From: Stereocaulon alpinum
Lineage: Eukaryota; Ascomycota; Lecanoromycetes; Lecanorales; Stereocaulaceae
DNA: 64,000 bases
Reading direction: 5' to 3'
Assembly (NCBI GenBank): GCA_018257865.1
Contig: JAEUBA010000020.1
Coordinates: 1 to 64,000, forward strand
In this document: piece by piece, positions 23,970-35,416 of the stretch
How the letters are laid out: every line of letters begins with the position of its first letter
Position numbering within the stretch: the stretch's first letter is position 1
The notes under the pieces: generated by a model
Told to the model about the DNA's origin: nothing
The model's input: only the letters and a program-made list of their open reading frames with translations
Databases searched by the model: none
Position numbers and translations under genes: made by a program

Positions 23970-26897
23970 TTACATCACAATACACTCCTTTTCCCTTTTC
24001 TCTTCCTCTAGAGATATAGCAGAGCCTGGCGGTCCGCTTCGTCTCCGACTCAGGCCCGAATCTACACCTCCTCGTCCGCCCGTCGACCTTCGAGGAGCAT
24101 GTCCCTGTCTTGGTGAAGTTCCATATGTAGAAGAACCAGCAAACGAAGTAGCGTGTTCTGTGTACGCACTTGATTGTCTCTGTCTTTGACCCGTCGGCCT
24201 TGGCTTACTGTTACTAGGACCAGTAGATGCATAAGGATTGGCGGGAGAACTACTTGGAGGAATGTAAGCTGGACCTTTCGCAGCTTGCTCATAGCTAGGT
24301 GGAGGCGCATCTTCTGGTTCTGCGGAAGAGGACTTTCGTGGCGCCTGCCGCGGTGGAGGATGTCTTCCGCTGCCGCCTCCTCGTGGTGGAGGGGATGGGC
24401 CACCTCGGGCTCCAGTTGCTCCACGTCCAAAGCCTGGAAAGGTTCGTCGGCCGTGGGCGTCTGATGAGTTGAGGTAGGCTTGGGACAATTCATCTTCGCG
24501 GCGGCGGGCGGCTGCTTCCTGTCGATCTCTTTCTTCCTCCTCTTCTTGGAGTTGCATTGCTAGCGCTAGGTCGTGGTCTTCTTGCTCGGTGTTCGGGGAG
24601 AGCGGCGTGGAATCATCGTTGAGGTTCAAGGTTGACAAAGGAGGCAAGGCTGAGTGGCTGGTTGCTGCGTCTGATCGAGGCGCCCGTCGGGGCTTACGGC
24701 CTACCGTGGTCCATTCGCCTTCCTGCTCCGGTGACGGCTGCTGCTGCTGGGTGTCGCCGGCAACATTTCCAACGGGGCGGAAGTCGCCAGAGAAGAACTC
24801 GCAGCCTTCTCCGCTGACGTCGACTAAGCTTTCCCAAACTACTTCGTCGTGTCCCGCATAGCCCATATCGGTCACTAGTGTCAAAAGCTGGCCCGACCGC
24901 GGATGTCGATACAGAGTGCTGAAATGATCGTTCCGAAAAAGTATGGCTATCGAGCCGGGCGCCATTGTCTCGGTCATGGTATCAAGCCCGTAGCCGGTTA
25001 GTTGGGTGGCAGTCGTAGAAAGGAAGTACTTGATACTGGCAATATCCTCTAAGATCATTTGCTCCTCCCGTGACAGACCTTGCCGCCGGAGCTTCTCTTC
25101 CAGCTCTTCTTCCCTAAACATGACGTTCTGGGCGTCTTCGTAGGTCCTCGCTGTTCGTTTCAAGGCTGCGAATGCTGGATGGTTTCTGGGAGGAATCCAA
25201 CCATGGATAAGTGGGATTGCAAAGGTACCGTAGAGCTTCATTTCTCGGGTATCCTCGAAGCCGCCAGCCTGTCGAGCGCCGTGCAGGTTGGTGGGTAGAT
25301 CACCGTCAATAGGAGCGTCCATCAGGTTAACAGCCTCTTCTACCGGAACGAAGCGTGGGTTGACATTCATCCCTGTATGCAGAGTGACAAGGAAAGCGTA
25401 GAGATCTGTAACGTCAGGTAGATTGCCCTCATCACTTCTTCGGCCGGACATGAGCTCATCTATCACGGCATCCAGTAAAAGGCCAAGACTAACTTGTTCG
25501 CGTACTCGAAGGGTTTCCACTAATGCAGTAGCGATGCCAGACGGAGTGGAGAGCACAAGTGCATTCACCAGGGCAAGCAGTGGACATGGACCATTAGCAT
25601 TCTGCACCATGATTGGCGATCTTCGAGGATTCGTTGGAGATGAAGCATCGTACCAGTTGACAAGCCTAATCTGGTAGGTTTCTCTAGCTCTCCTCGTCTT
25701 TGCAGCCTCCTCCCGCTGTGTTTGTGATTCAATCTCTGGCAATATGGGTTCGCTGGACGCGTCGTCGGTCTTTGGTGGCCTAGGAGGCTGTGGCGGGAGT
25801 ATCCGCTGCTGTTCTCCCGAGCTCCTGGGCGGTAGTGTTGGCGGTGTGTCCTGATTGTAAGGGGAGAGGATGGGGATTTTGGCCGTATCATCGGATGGCT
25901 CATTATCATTTCGACCGCTCCTACCGCTAGTCTCAGTACGCTGATGCCCAGAAGCGGTAGGAGCTGTCTGGAGACTATTCCAGACATTGTTAGTGGAATG
26001 AGACGAGCTGTAGTCGGCAATGGTGTCTGGGATTAATGGGTTCTGACGACAACCATTTGCAGACGGTAGAGGCTCTTGCCCAGGACTACTAGGTTGCGGT
26101 TTTTGATATCGGGACAAGCCTGGCGACTCCACAAACAACTCTGGCGCCTCGGAAGCTTTCTGGTCAGCAACGTTCATTATTTGGCCTTTTCCAGCACCAT
26201 ATTGGGGCACGTTATGTTGCCATTGATGTCCTGCTTCCTGTTCAGGTACTTCGTCCCCTAGCGACGTTCCAAACTGCATCCACGGTTCTGCGAAAGGGTG
26301 CCGTGTCGGCGTTGAATCCTTATATGACTGACTTGAGAGGATGTCTCCTGCCCAGATTTCGGCGCTACTGTCAGCACCATCTTCAAGTCGCTCAGGCGCT
26401 TTTCCATTGTCGTGGTGCATAAGACGGTAAGGATTGTTCGAAGTCGATCTTGACCTTTGTCCCTGAGGCAATTCTGGTGCTGCAGGAAGAGGTTGCGAAG
26501 TTGCAGAAGGCGTAGCTTTGGCGGTAGATTTTGCAGACCGCTGACTTTCCCATGAAGAACGTGGAGTTACCTCCACAGACCCCGCCTTCAGTGCAGCTGG
26601 TAGATCTTCATTTCGTCTGACTTCAGCAGCTTGTCTTCCTCTACCTACGGCCAATACGGGCGGTAGCTCTTGGTTCATTATTCGTTCGTTTGTTCCTTGC
26701 CAGCCAGGTGAGCCGTTGTCGAAGCCGGAGGACCCATCAACATTACCAATTCCTGCTGCGTAACGCTCGAAGTCTGTGCTACTTCGTGGTATTGATGTCT
26801 TTGCCCTCCCTTCCCGTGGAGATGTGGGGGTGGCAGGATAGGGTGCTCCTTGTGCTGCCTGCGCCAAGGCCGTTGCAACTGGCTTACGGACCACCAT
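23970..26897 (-). CDS. MINDY-family deubiquitinase (FAM63-like)
   Basis: Single-exon gene of 975 codons. The MINDY catalytic domain spans about residues 405-700. The signature QNANGPCPLLAL places the oxyanion Gln at 432 and catalytic Cys at 438, and the catalytic His is in NDHF (658), followed by a TDMGY...VW...FFSGDF block. Family members cleave K48-linked ubiquitin chains from the distal end. After the domain come a DLALAMQLQEEEE motif (about 765-795) that looks like the MIU ubiquitin-binding helix, and a basic, Pro/Gly-rich disordered tail. The protein ends in CIVM, a CAAX-like prenylation signal. The first ~400 residues are disordered. I start at the ATG at 26897; the open frame runs 26 codons further upstream but without an ATG. 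It is divergent from TRM6, and convergent with nothing recognisable on its 3' side. Confidence 0.92.
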   Translation of the reverse strand: MVVRKPVATALAQAAQGAPYPATPTSPREGRAKTSIPRSSTDFERYAAGIGNVDGSSGFDNGSPGWQGTNERIMNQELPPVLAVGRGRQAAEVRRNEDLPAALKAGSVEVTPRSSWESQRSAKSTAKATPSATSQPLPAAPELPQGQRSRSTSNNPYRLMHHDNGKAPERLEDGADSSAEIWAGDILSSQSYKDSTPTRHPFAEPWMQFGTSLGDEVPEQEAGHQWQHNVPQYGAGKGQIMNVADQKASEAPELFVESPGLSRYQKPQPSSPGQEPLPSANGCRQNPLIPDTIADYSSSHSTNNVWNSLQTAPTASGHQRTETSGRSGRNDNEPSDDTAKIPILSPYNQDTPPTLPPRSSGEQQRILPPQPPRPPKTDDASSEPILPEIESQTQREEAAKTRRARETYQIRLVNWYDASSPTNPRRSPIMVQNANGPCPLLALVNALVLSTPSGIATALVETLRVREQVSLGLLLDAVIDELMSGRRSDEGNLPDVTDLYAFLVTLHTGMNVNPRFVPVEEAVNLMDAPIDGDLPTNLHGARQAGGFEDTREMKLYGTFAIPLIHGWIPPRNHPAFAALKRTARTYEDAQNVMFREEELEEKLRRQGLSREEQMILEDIASIKYFLSTTATQLTGYGLDTMTETMAPGSIAILFRNDHFSTLYRHPRSGQLLTLVTDMGYAGHDEVVWESLVDVSGEGCEFFSGDFRPVGNVAGDTQQQQPSPEQEGEWTTVGRKPRRAPRSDAATSHSALPPLSTLNLNDDSTPLSPNTEQEDHDLALAMQLQEEEEERDRQEAAARRREDELSQAYLNSSDAHGRRTFPGFGRGATGARGGPSPPPRGGGSGRHPPPRQAPRKSSSAEPEDAPPPSYEQAAKGPAYIPPSSSPANPYASTGPSNSKPRPTGQRQRQSSAYTEHATSFAGSSTYGTSPRQGHAPRRSTGGRGGVDSGLSRRRSGPPGSAISLEEEKREKECIVM

Positions 26898-27448
26898 GCT
26901 TTGTTCTTCCTCTCTACTTCCAGCGGATATCGTGCTGTGATATGGGAATGTACCGTTCTTCAGACTCGTTGTCAAGGCAGAAAAGCTGACGTATATAACC
27001 AGGCCTCGTCGCGGGACAATTGAGAGGCGTGTTGATGCTCAACGAAGTTTCGCAGGCAGACGTTTTCGGAGAGGCGGTGCACTCTGGAAGGCATTAAAAG
27101 CGCGAAGATCATTGCTGGAGAAGCGCAGACAGCGGAGGGAGTCTGAAACGGGAATATCTTTGGTAGAGTAATCTGTATGCAAGGTTTTGGCGAATTCTAT
27201 AAACGGCAACACTGCTTCTTGCAGAATGACGAACGGAGGCGACGTGGATGCGGACGAGTCAAGGATAACGGGTCCTTCTTATCGATAAACACCCGTCGCG
27301 CTAAGCATCGCCTGTGGATCCTCAAACTGTGCGGTTCCAGAATTAGAGCACTCAAATGACTACCGTTATAGACATGATCAGCGACTTGCAGTCCAAGTCG
27401 CTGTGAAAAGGACCTGGAGGCTCTTGATATTCGCGGTTCACGACAAAG
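26898..27448. promoter_or_regulatory. Shared divergent promoter of MINDY and TRM6
   Basis: 551 bp separate the two start codons, which point away from each other. No coding frame is supported here, so both 5' leaders and core promoters must lie in it. I could not identify a specific factor site. Confidence 0.6.
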
Positions 27449-29276
27449 ATGAAGCCTGACATTGTTCGTCCCTTTGCATATATTGCACTACGCCTGCCGT
27501 CAGACGCCCTCATAGTCACACAGATCCTGCCAAATACGTACGTGACATAACTGGAGTGAGCAGTCGCACCACCCCATTAGATTTTTGCCGCTGACAATAT
27601 CAAGAACAATATCCATTGGAAAGTACGGAAACTTTCAAGCTAATCACATTATCGGGCGGCCATATCATCTGACCTTCGAGATCCTCGACAGTACCAGTAA
27701 TAATGGAACGAATCGGACAGGTCTCCGGGTAGTGCCTGCAAAAGAGCTGTATGTCGATGTTAAGGATGAAGATGTTGCCACACCGCTAGACGTTGACAAT
27801 GGATACACAAGCGCGAGCTACGATGGCGTGCAATACGACGTAGTGGGGGAAGATGGAGAGGTCGTGATGCGGACTAATCGAATGATCATTGATGATCCGA
27901 ACAGTCAGATCATGACGATGGAAGAGATTGAGGAAATGAAGGCGCGAAATACAGGTTCAGGAAAAGACTTGGTTGCTAAGATACTAGGATCACATTCGGC
28001 GCTTGATCAGAAAACTGCATTTGCTCTTGCCAAATATACATTACGCAAGACCAAGAAGTATTTGAAGAGGTTCACTGTATTACCCTTGGATGTGTCGACT
28101 TTGGCTAGGTGGGTGTTCGTGGAGAAAGAGCCTATGAAAATTATGGAGATGAGAGACGAGATACTGGCATTGATCGGCAGCTGGTCAAACGTGCATTGCA
28201 CGCCCTCAACGATAGCATCATTGTCGAGCGATGAGACTATAATGGTAGGAGGAGGACGATGGCTCGTAATCGACGAGACAGCGGGACTACTAGTTGCTTA
28301 CATGGCGGAAAAGATGGGGATACTGCATCCTCCGGAGCAGGATGTTCACCAGGTGGGAAAAGAGGCGAATCCTATTCAGGAGCCTGGAATTGTCAATGGA
28401 GAGAAAACATCTGAAAATATGCCATCGAACAACACAACTACGACACCACAGCATTACCCTCGCCCACGTAGAAGTACATTGCCGCCAGCCACCACGAACA
28501 CAATCACACTTATACACGCTAAAGAGCAGCCCAACCTGTCCCTCTTGAAATACTTCCACTATGACGCCTTCAATCCCTCCGCATCTCATCCTCTCGAAAG
28601 CCATCTCAAGATGCTCTCATGGCTCCAACTCCTCGCGCCCGAAGATGATTCTGGCTACGCTGAGCCTGAACTTGCCTCAGAAGCAGTCCTCCAAACTTGG
28701 AAAAGTGGGAAGCGAAGCAATTATTTCCGCAAGCGGCGGCGGTGGGAGCGTATCAAATTTGTCGTGGATGAGACTCGTGCGGGAGGGTTTGACGGGCTGA
28801 TAGTAGCTTCAGTTATGAACCCTGTCTCGATACTACGGCATGCTGTTCCTCTTCTGCGTGGCGCGGCTCAAGTTGTCGTATACTCACCGACCGTGGAGCC
28901 ATTAGTGGAATTGGTAGACTTTTACTCGACAGCACGAAGAACAGCGTTCGTCCAAGACCCACCAGATCCAGCTTCGATGCCTACGGAAGACTTCCCACTT
29001 AACCCTACCCTTTTGCTCGCTCCAACAATACACACAGCACGCTGTAGAGATTGGCAAGTGCTACCGGGAAGAACTCATCCGCTCATGACGGGAAAGGGAG
29101 GGTCTGAGGGCTACGTCTTCACTGCTGCTAGGGTATTGCCTGCAGAAGGCAAGGTTGAGGCGAGAGGGAAGTTTAAGCGGAGGAAGGTAGAGGTAGATGG
29201 CACTACGAGGGCGTCTTCGTCCCTAGTGGAGACTCCTGCAAAAGCGGGAAGTGATGTGATGGAAATAGATGTATAA
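27449..29276 (+). CDS. TRM6: tRNA (adenine58-N1)-methyltransferase non-catalytic subunit TRM6
   Basis: Two exons, 27449-27537 and 27605-29276, give 586 residues. The intron 27538-27604 (67 nt) has a GTACGT donor, a CTGAC branch site and a CAAG acceptor. Joining restores the family's NTTISIGKYG sequence at the junction, so the apparent in-frame start inside the intron is an artefact. Conserved TRM6/Gcd10 features are IIGRPYHLTFEI, the NRMIIDDPNSQ-MT-EEIE segment with SHSALDQKTAFALAKYTLRK, and the C-terminal Rossmann-like half (FDGLIVAS, VVYSPTVEPL). In the nuclear Trm6/Trm61 complex it helps bind tRNA for m1A58 formation; Trm61 supplies catalysis. The middle (about 270-310) is disordered. It shares a promoter region with the divergent MINDY gene. 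Confidence 0.95.
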
Positions 29277-31792
29277 TAGATATAATTCACGAACATGGAA
29301 GCTATCGAACGATAAGCATACCTTGCGTACCGTCGCTTCACCAATGCACGCTGCGCAACATCTAGATAGGCCACTGACCAAGATAAAGCGGTAATACCAT
29401 CGAAGTTTCGCAGAGCAAATGTCGGACACTGTAGCTCCTCTGTCAAGATCTGAATCAGGACTTCGGAGTTGCTGCTTGATCGTCCTGAGAATTGCCAAAC
29501 TTAGCAGGTTTCCATTTGACTATAGGTGGTCTGAAGCCCCACAATCTGAGCGATGGCTTTGCCCACTCGTGCTTAAATCTCTTACGAGATGAGATTTCTA
29601 TGTGGGTACTTACCTAGCTAGGTGTGCTAAAGTCCCAACAAAATAGACACGTTGTGTCTCTACTTCAGGTAGCACATAAGGTAGCCTTCAAGCAACCCTA
29701 TCTGGTTCCAATACGCTAGCCATAACCAAAGTTCTCAACTTTCGACTGTCGAGCATCGGGGGGGTGCAGGCAGTCATTCCTGAGCTGTACAACTGAATTC
29801 TCTTGTTCAAATGCATTGAGCTGGATCCAGTGTAACGGCGTCTACCCCACTGTTTCCAGCCTCCAGTTCCATACTTCGAAGTGGATTATCTCTATGCACT
29901 GGCTCGGATCTCATGCAGTATGAAAAACATACAGATTCTTTGGTTGTTTCATGCGGCCAGCATCGACTGCGACGGTAAGCAGCTATCAAAAGGAAAGGCA
30001 CTGTTCTAGAGTCTCAGCGTCAGCCTGCATCAAATCTGACGTACCTACTGATCACATGACCAAAATGGTACCGGCGTTGTGGTTCCGCGCTTGGGACCAG
30101 CCGCCAACTCTCCAAGCCGTCGTCTCCTTTGGGCCAGTCATTTCCCCGGAAGAGAGCTCTGATCACAAGCTAGAGGAAGCTTAGGAGATCCATCCCCCCA
30201 CTGGTGCCGCCCATCGTCACAGCAATTTGGGGGCGTTTAATGACCCCTTTTCTCTCCTATAGGGGATTGCATCACACTTCTGAAACATGGTTTTCATGCT
30301 CCAACCGGGTTCCTATACTTGCCTTACGACTCTACGGAAGCAGATGAAACGGTCGGACATCTTGATGTTGTTGCCATTCAAAATCATCCTTAAAGCGGGA
30401 TCTCTTACGCCATGGAAGCACCTCATGACAAGAGAAGAGGGGTTTGCAGGAACGCTATCATAGTCCGTTCTGCGCGTCGCCACAACTGTCAAAGAGTGAT
30501 AGCGACCACTTTCCCTAGCTCCACCAAGACCGCTTGATGGCGATCGAGTCGGCGATGCTTGACTACTGTACACTACTTTGCTACTGCAATAATGGCTTGT
30601 CGTCCACGGCGTCTCGGCGACGAGTTACCACTTACAGCAACGGATCTGTCACGGAGCGTGGGACACCCTTTCCAGTCGGCCCCTAAAGGCAGCTCCCGCC
30701 ATAGCATCTAATACCGGCGAGGTTAGCTTGAGGATGCTTGGGAAATCTAGAATACTGCTAGAAGGACCAGTCATCTCGATCGACAAGAGAAAGTGCCGTG
30801 CGAAGGCACGGGTAGCATCGCTAGGAAAGCTCCAATTAAAGTCGTAGACATGCTTCTGAACGCTCCGTATGGATGAACAGTAGCTTACGCCGCACGGGAC
30901 TCGGACCACGAGGCCTGGCGGAAGGAGGAGCTTGATAGATGGATAGCCACACATTTCACAAAGCCCCATGAAATGCATGATATTACTACGCTCCTAAAGT
31001 GACAGCTCTCGTATTCCCTTGAAGCAATCTACAAGTTTAAAGGGGGCCCTTACTGTGATTATATCAGACGCGGCTTTAATTGCTTGAACAAGGTTGTGCA
31101 CTTGTTTTGGGGGGGGGACAGGGATTAAGCGAGGAAATTAGACTACTGTTGCCAGAATTCTACGACTCGGTCATGAACTCTAACTTCTTGTTCCTTTCCA
31201 CCACCTCTTCTATGATCACTTCACAGCACCCATCTCCAGCCGCGCAGATTCTTTGAAGACCTTAATCCTTGGTACTTGTCCCTACCATCTCAAGAACATC
31301 TTAATATAGCTGCCTGTCCCAGAGCGGGCAATCAGTATATGCGCGTCCCGGCCGGGGTGAGGATCCTTCTCGAAGGCAGTTCTTAACGACGATCAAACCT
31401 GCATGGAGAGCTCTTGACTGCTGCTCGACTGCCGCTGCCCGCGCTCTACCACTATCGCTACAATTACAGGTCTGCTCTGGCTCCTGACACTCGTTCAAAG
31501 TGCTCCTCTTACGACTCTATGACGATCCACGAGTGCTGAAGAAACGATCCACGACCTTCAAGACCTCCTAATAGATCGATACCCATATATGACGATCTAA
31601 TAACTACCACAGTGAAGAATCGTCATCGCGACCCTCGTCAACGCCTTCCTGCAATTGCCTAATACGAGGATCACACAAAGTATACGGCCATCGCTCACTC
31701 GAAGCTTTCGCCTCAACATTCCGCGACGCCACAAGTCTCTAACGGCTCCCTCGTGATCTAGCACGACTTTCACGCACAGAATTTCCGACAAA
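29277..31792. other. Intergenic region with uncertain minus-strand coding fragments
   Basis: 2.5 kb between TRM6 and the Pin4-like gene. Two minus-strand open stretches, 30978-30649 (ATG start, 109 codons) and 30573-30313 (86 codons), have protein-like composition (for example a SDRFICFRRVV segment) and could be exons or remnants of one unknown gene, but I could not join them convincingly or name a family. The right part is presumably promoter and leader of the following gene. No RNA gene seen. Confidence 0.4.
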
Positions 31793-33757
31793 ATGAATAA
31801 CCATCATCATCATAACGACATGTATTACGATCAACCGTCGTCACGCTCTCCAGGCGCTCAACGGCATCAACAGCAAATGCTCCACCGCCAGCATTCACGC
31901 CACTTCGATGCCTATGGGACAATGCCCAACAATGTATATACTCCTGACGATCAAGCTCTGAGATACGAGACGAATAGATTTGACAGGTCGAATGGGCCTA
32001 TTCAGGGAGGCGGTTACGGCTATGAGCTGCCTCAGGCCCAGACCTGGAACCCTAATGCTTTTGGTACCAACAATAATTTCTCACCGTTCGGTGCCCCAGC
32101 TAGGATGAAGTCACAGACACGAGGTCGAAGTGCTCTACCTACTGTACGTGCATAATCATTGGCGCTTCCTGTCCATTACATTTGTTAACGCGTAATATAG
32201 ACATGGATGGATCCGCAACAGATGTCTTCCTCCAATCCTTACGGCGGGATCGGTCCTTCGCCTCTGGGAATGTCGCATCTTCGTTCCGACCAATTTCAAA
32301 CCGATCCAGACGAGGAGCTCATCCCGACCGCCATTGTCATCAAGAATATTCCTTTTGCTGTAAAGAAGGAGCAACTGGTCGAGCTCATGACGCAAATGAA
32401 TCTCCCACTTCCATATGCATTCAATTACCATTTCGACAACGGCGTCTTCCGTGGTCTGGCATTCGCCAACTTCACATCAGCCGACGAGACCGCACAAGTC
32501 ATCGATCATCTCAATCATTACGAGCTACAAGGGCGGAAGTTGCGCGTCGAATACAAGAAGATGTTGCCTTTGCAAGAAAGGGAACGCATCGAAAGGGAGA
32601 AGAGGGAACGTCGTGGACAGCTGGAAGAGCAGCACAGGCCCATAGGCGGACCTCAGCTACAAAACCAGCCGTCGATGTCATCAATGTCATCACACAGACC
32701 TGCTAACACTCCATCGCCTATTGGGACTCGTAATGAGATGCCAGGTACAAGCCAGTCCTTCGAGACTTTCAAAATCGAGCTAACCGAGGATTGTCAAGAT
32801 GTAGATCTGAACGACCCCCAGCACCTGGGCTTCTACACTCAGCTTATGCTGTTCCGAGAAGACTCAGCTCGAGAGGCTTTGATATTCCCGTCAACGCTGA
32901 CCCCACCGCAACGACGTGTTGTACATACCCTAGCTCATCACATGTCACTTGGCCACGTCTCGCGTGGCAACGGTGACCAGCGCCAGGTACATGTTTTCCG
33001 CGCAAATCAGGGTGGACAAGGCATCAGTCCTCCATCGTCACAGTACTCTGCTCTCCAAGGCGGAGACCCTTCCCGACGAGGTCTCAATCGTGCAGCTACG
33101 ATTGACTTCAACGAGGCTAGGAGCTCCGAACCAGGAATGTACAACACTCTCCGAGGCCAGCAGTCTTCAGGCTTTCTGGGCATTCCTGACTCCCCAAGCA
33201 GCTTCGGCAACCAGCAAAATCTTCGCGCAGCCAAGTCTGTTGCAGATCTCCGAACTTTCACCCCGTCGCCTGTTCCGTCAACGGCCAGCTTCCCACCTAA
33301 TCTACAATCAAATATTGCTCGATTCCAAGACTATGGTCCTGGCAGCGGTGCTTCCGCTACGCCTACGCTAACACCCACCGCATCCGGTTCCCAACTTGGG
33401 CAGTATCGTGACGATGGGCTCATCAATGGCTTTGGCAGTATGTCCTTGGGAGGCAACGTGGGGCCCAATGGAAGTCCCCGACGCTTGCGAGGTGCTTTCT
33501 CGTCTAGCTCGTTTAATCAAGACGACCAGCAATCAACGAGTGGACCAGCCAGCGCTGGAGCTATAGGCAGCAACAGATCGTTCAGCATGACCTACGATAA
33601 CTCATCACAAGACAGAGGGCTGCCACTGAGACAGCCACGAGGACCTTCCGAGCGTGGACCTCCAGCTTTCTCCAGAGGACGACAGAACGGCCATCAGGGT
33701 CGAGGGAGTGATGAGCTAAGGCAGCAGTCCAGCCAGGTGGAGATCATCGTCGAATAA
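31793..33757 (+). CDS. RRM-R3H RNA-binding protein, Pin4/Cip2-like
   Basis: Two exons, 31793-32143 and 32201-33757, give 635 residues. The phase-0 intron 32144-32200 (57 nt) has GTACGT, a GTTAAC branch and ATAG; splicing yields ...SALPT-TWMDPQQ. An RRM covers about residues 157-238, with RNP2 as IVIKNIPF and RNP1 as FRGLAFANF. It is followed by an ERERIEREKRERR charged helix. An R3H-type region lies about 305-385, ending in QRRVVHTLAHHMSLGH. The rest is Q/S/G/P-rich and disordered, with a His run at the N-terminus. Architecture and order match budding-yeast Pin4 and fission-yeast Cip1/Cip2, which bind mRNAs and link stress or checkpoint signalling to transcript stability. That role is inferred from family. 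The long disordered tail holds many S/TP-type sites. Confidence 0.88.
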
Positions 33758-35182
33758 GGAAAGGCTTGGAGGAAGTTCGGTCACGAATCACGACGGATGA
33801 TGATATGACACCTAGACAACAAAAATAGGGGCCACCCTATGTTCCCATACTTGATTTTTGGGGGGCGTGGCCTCAAGAAATTGGTCGACGATTTCGAATT
33901 CCGAGTCCTTCCGCATGTACTAGTCGTTTCCGCAAATGTGCTTTTCACACTGTTTTCATCGAAAGCGGCCCTCCTCTCCGTCCTCCCTGTTGCAATCGCA
34001 ATGGTTGGAGCTTGGACAGTCGAGCCATAAAATACACACATCATACGATACGATACGGAGGAACCATGTCCATTCGACTGCGAAGAGTATATCCTATACT
34101 TCATTCACGGTGTTCTAGGCCCGCTCAGTGCAATCAGGTGTACGATTCTTATGAGCCTGCAAAATCACGATGCATGAGGATTTGGGGGGTGGCATTGGTT
34201 GTCGTGCATTTACCCGTTTGGCAACAAGATAAGCCTAGTTGTATACCTTCGAGATTGATGTTTCTCAATTTCGAGTTTGCACAACCGTTGTAATAGATTT
34301 AATACTAAGCTTTACCCTCAGTCGCCTCCTGTGACACTCCAACAAACCGCATTGCTACTGTGCTTGTGTGGAAACTGGCTGCCATTCACGCATGCGATAT
34401 GCTGCAAATCCCAGATACTCATTTTCCTCAACAGGCCAAACGAACCTGAACATGTTGCGTTGGTTGAAGAACACTGAATACATCCGAGTCTCCTCATGAG
34501 CTATGAATCCGCTCGACAGCACACAGTATCAACCCTGGCTCTCCACCCGTCTTCCATTCACTACCGTCTAGCTATATGCTAACCCTACAATGATTCAGCG
34601 TTAGCTCTGGTTCTATAGTGGTTCCAAATTCTCGACATCGGCTTGGGCTGGATTTTCTGCAGCTATATCACAAGATTCGCCCAGCCATGAACATTATAAC
34701 ATGAAGCAGCTCACTTGGAACATTGGACTGGAACAGTGTTATTCGCTGATCCCGTGATCAGCTAGACGGTTTCTTTGCATAGTCGAAACCTTGAGAACGT
34801 ATCGCTCGACGTATGACATGACGGGCGATCCAGAACATTGACCGGGGCATCCGCAGGACTCTAACGAAGGGGTACATAGAAGTCCCTGATACTAAGATCT
34901 TTTCTGGTCTAGTGGCTGTGGAATAAAAGGCAGTCCTTAATGGCCAGCCAGGGTCACGAGGCCGAAAATGGCTGACGATCCAAGTATCTTTCCCTGCGTG
35001 TGAAGTCTGGCGTGTTGGCTCGTCTGCTGCTCACTTGTTGGCTGTGCCCATATACGAAATGTAAGTTTGGGACGATTTTTCCGCCTTGAGGAGCCAGATA
35101 TCTTCATTGTACCCGTGATCTATGACTCGAGCTACCTATACGCTTCACTATTTGAAAGCCCGGCTTTGCTCCATTCACTTCG
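33758..35182. other. Intergenic region, no gene seen
   Basis: Contains the 3' flank of the Pin4-like gene and upstream sequence of the SANT-like gene. Open frames are short and unsupported. No tRNA or repeat was recognised. Confidence 0.55.
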
Positions 35183-35188
35183 TATAAA
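35183..35188 (+). promoter_or_regulatory. TATA box of the SANT-like gene
   Basis: TATAAA lies about 230 bp upstream of the ATG at 35417, followed about 40-60 bp later by pyrimidine-rich sequence typical of fungal transcription starts. The ATG-less, CT-rich stretch 35220-35416 is then the 5' leader. Confidence 0.45.
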
Positions 35189-35416
35189 TTCCAATAAGCA
35201 AGAAGTATATACCTGATATTTGGTCCCGCTCTCTCCCTGTTCTTCAACGCTCTTCACCTATTCGCAACGTTCTCCCTTGAATCTCCTCCATCGCAGTTTC
35301 AGTTGCAATTCCAATAGTTCCATGCAACACAGACACAAAAACGTTCAAAGTCTTTCTTCAACCCACAATCAACCATCTCCAACCATTACCTTGCAACATC
35401 TCCAACCGCAATCAAA

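Noticed and set aside
24062..24493. 143-codon minus-strand frame inside MINDY
   Set aside because: It is in another frame of the same strand over the low-complexity tail, with no independent support.
27585..27604. TRM6 start near 27585
   Set aside because: That codon is TTG inside the intron. The spliced upstream exon from 27449 supplies the conserved N-terminus.
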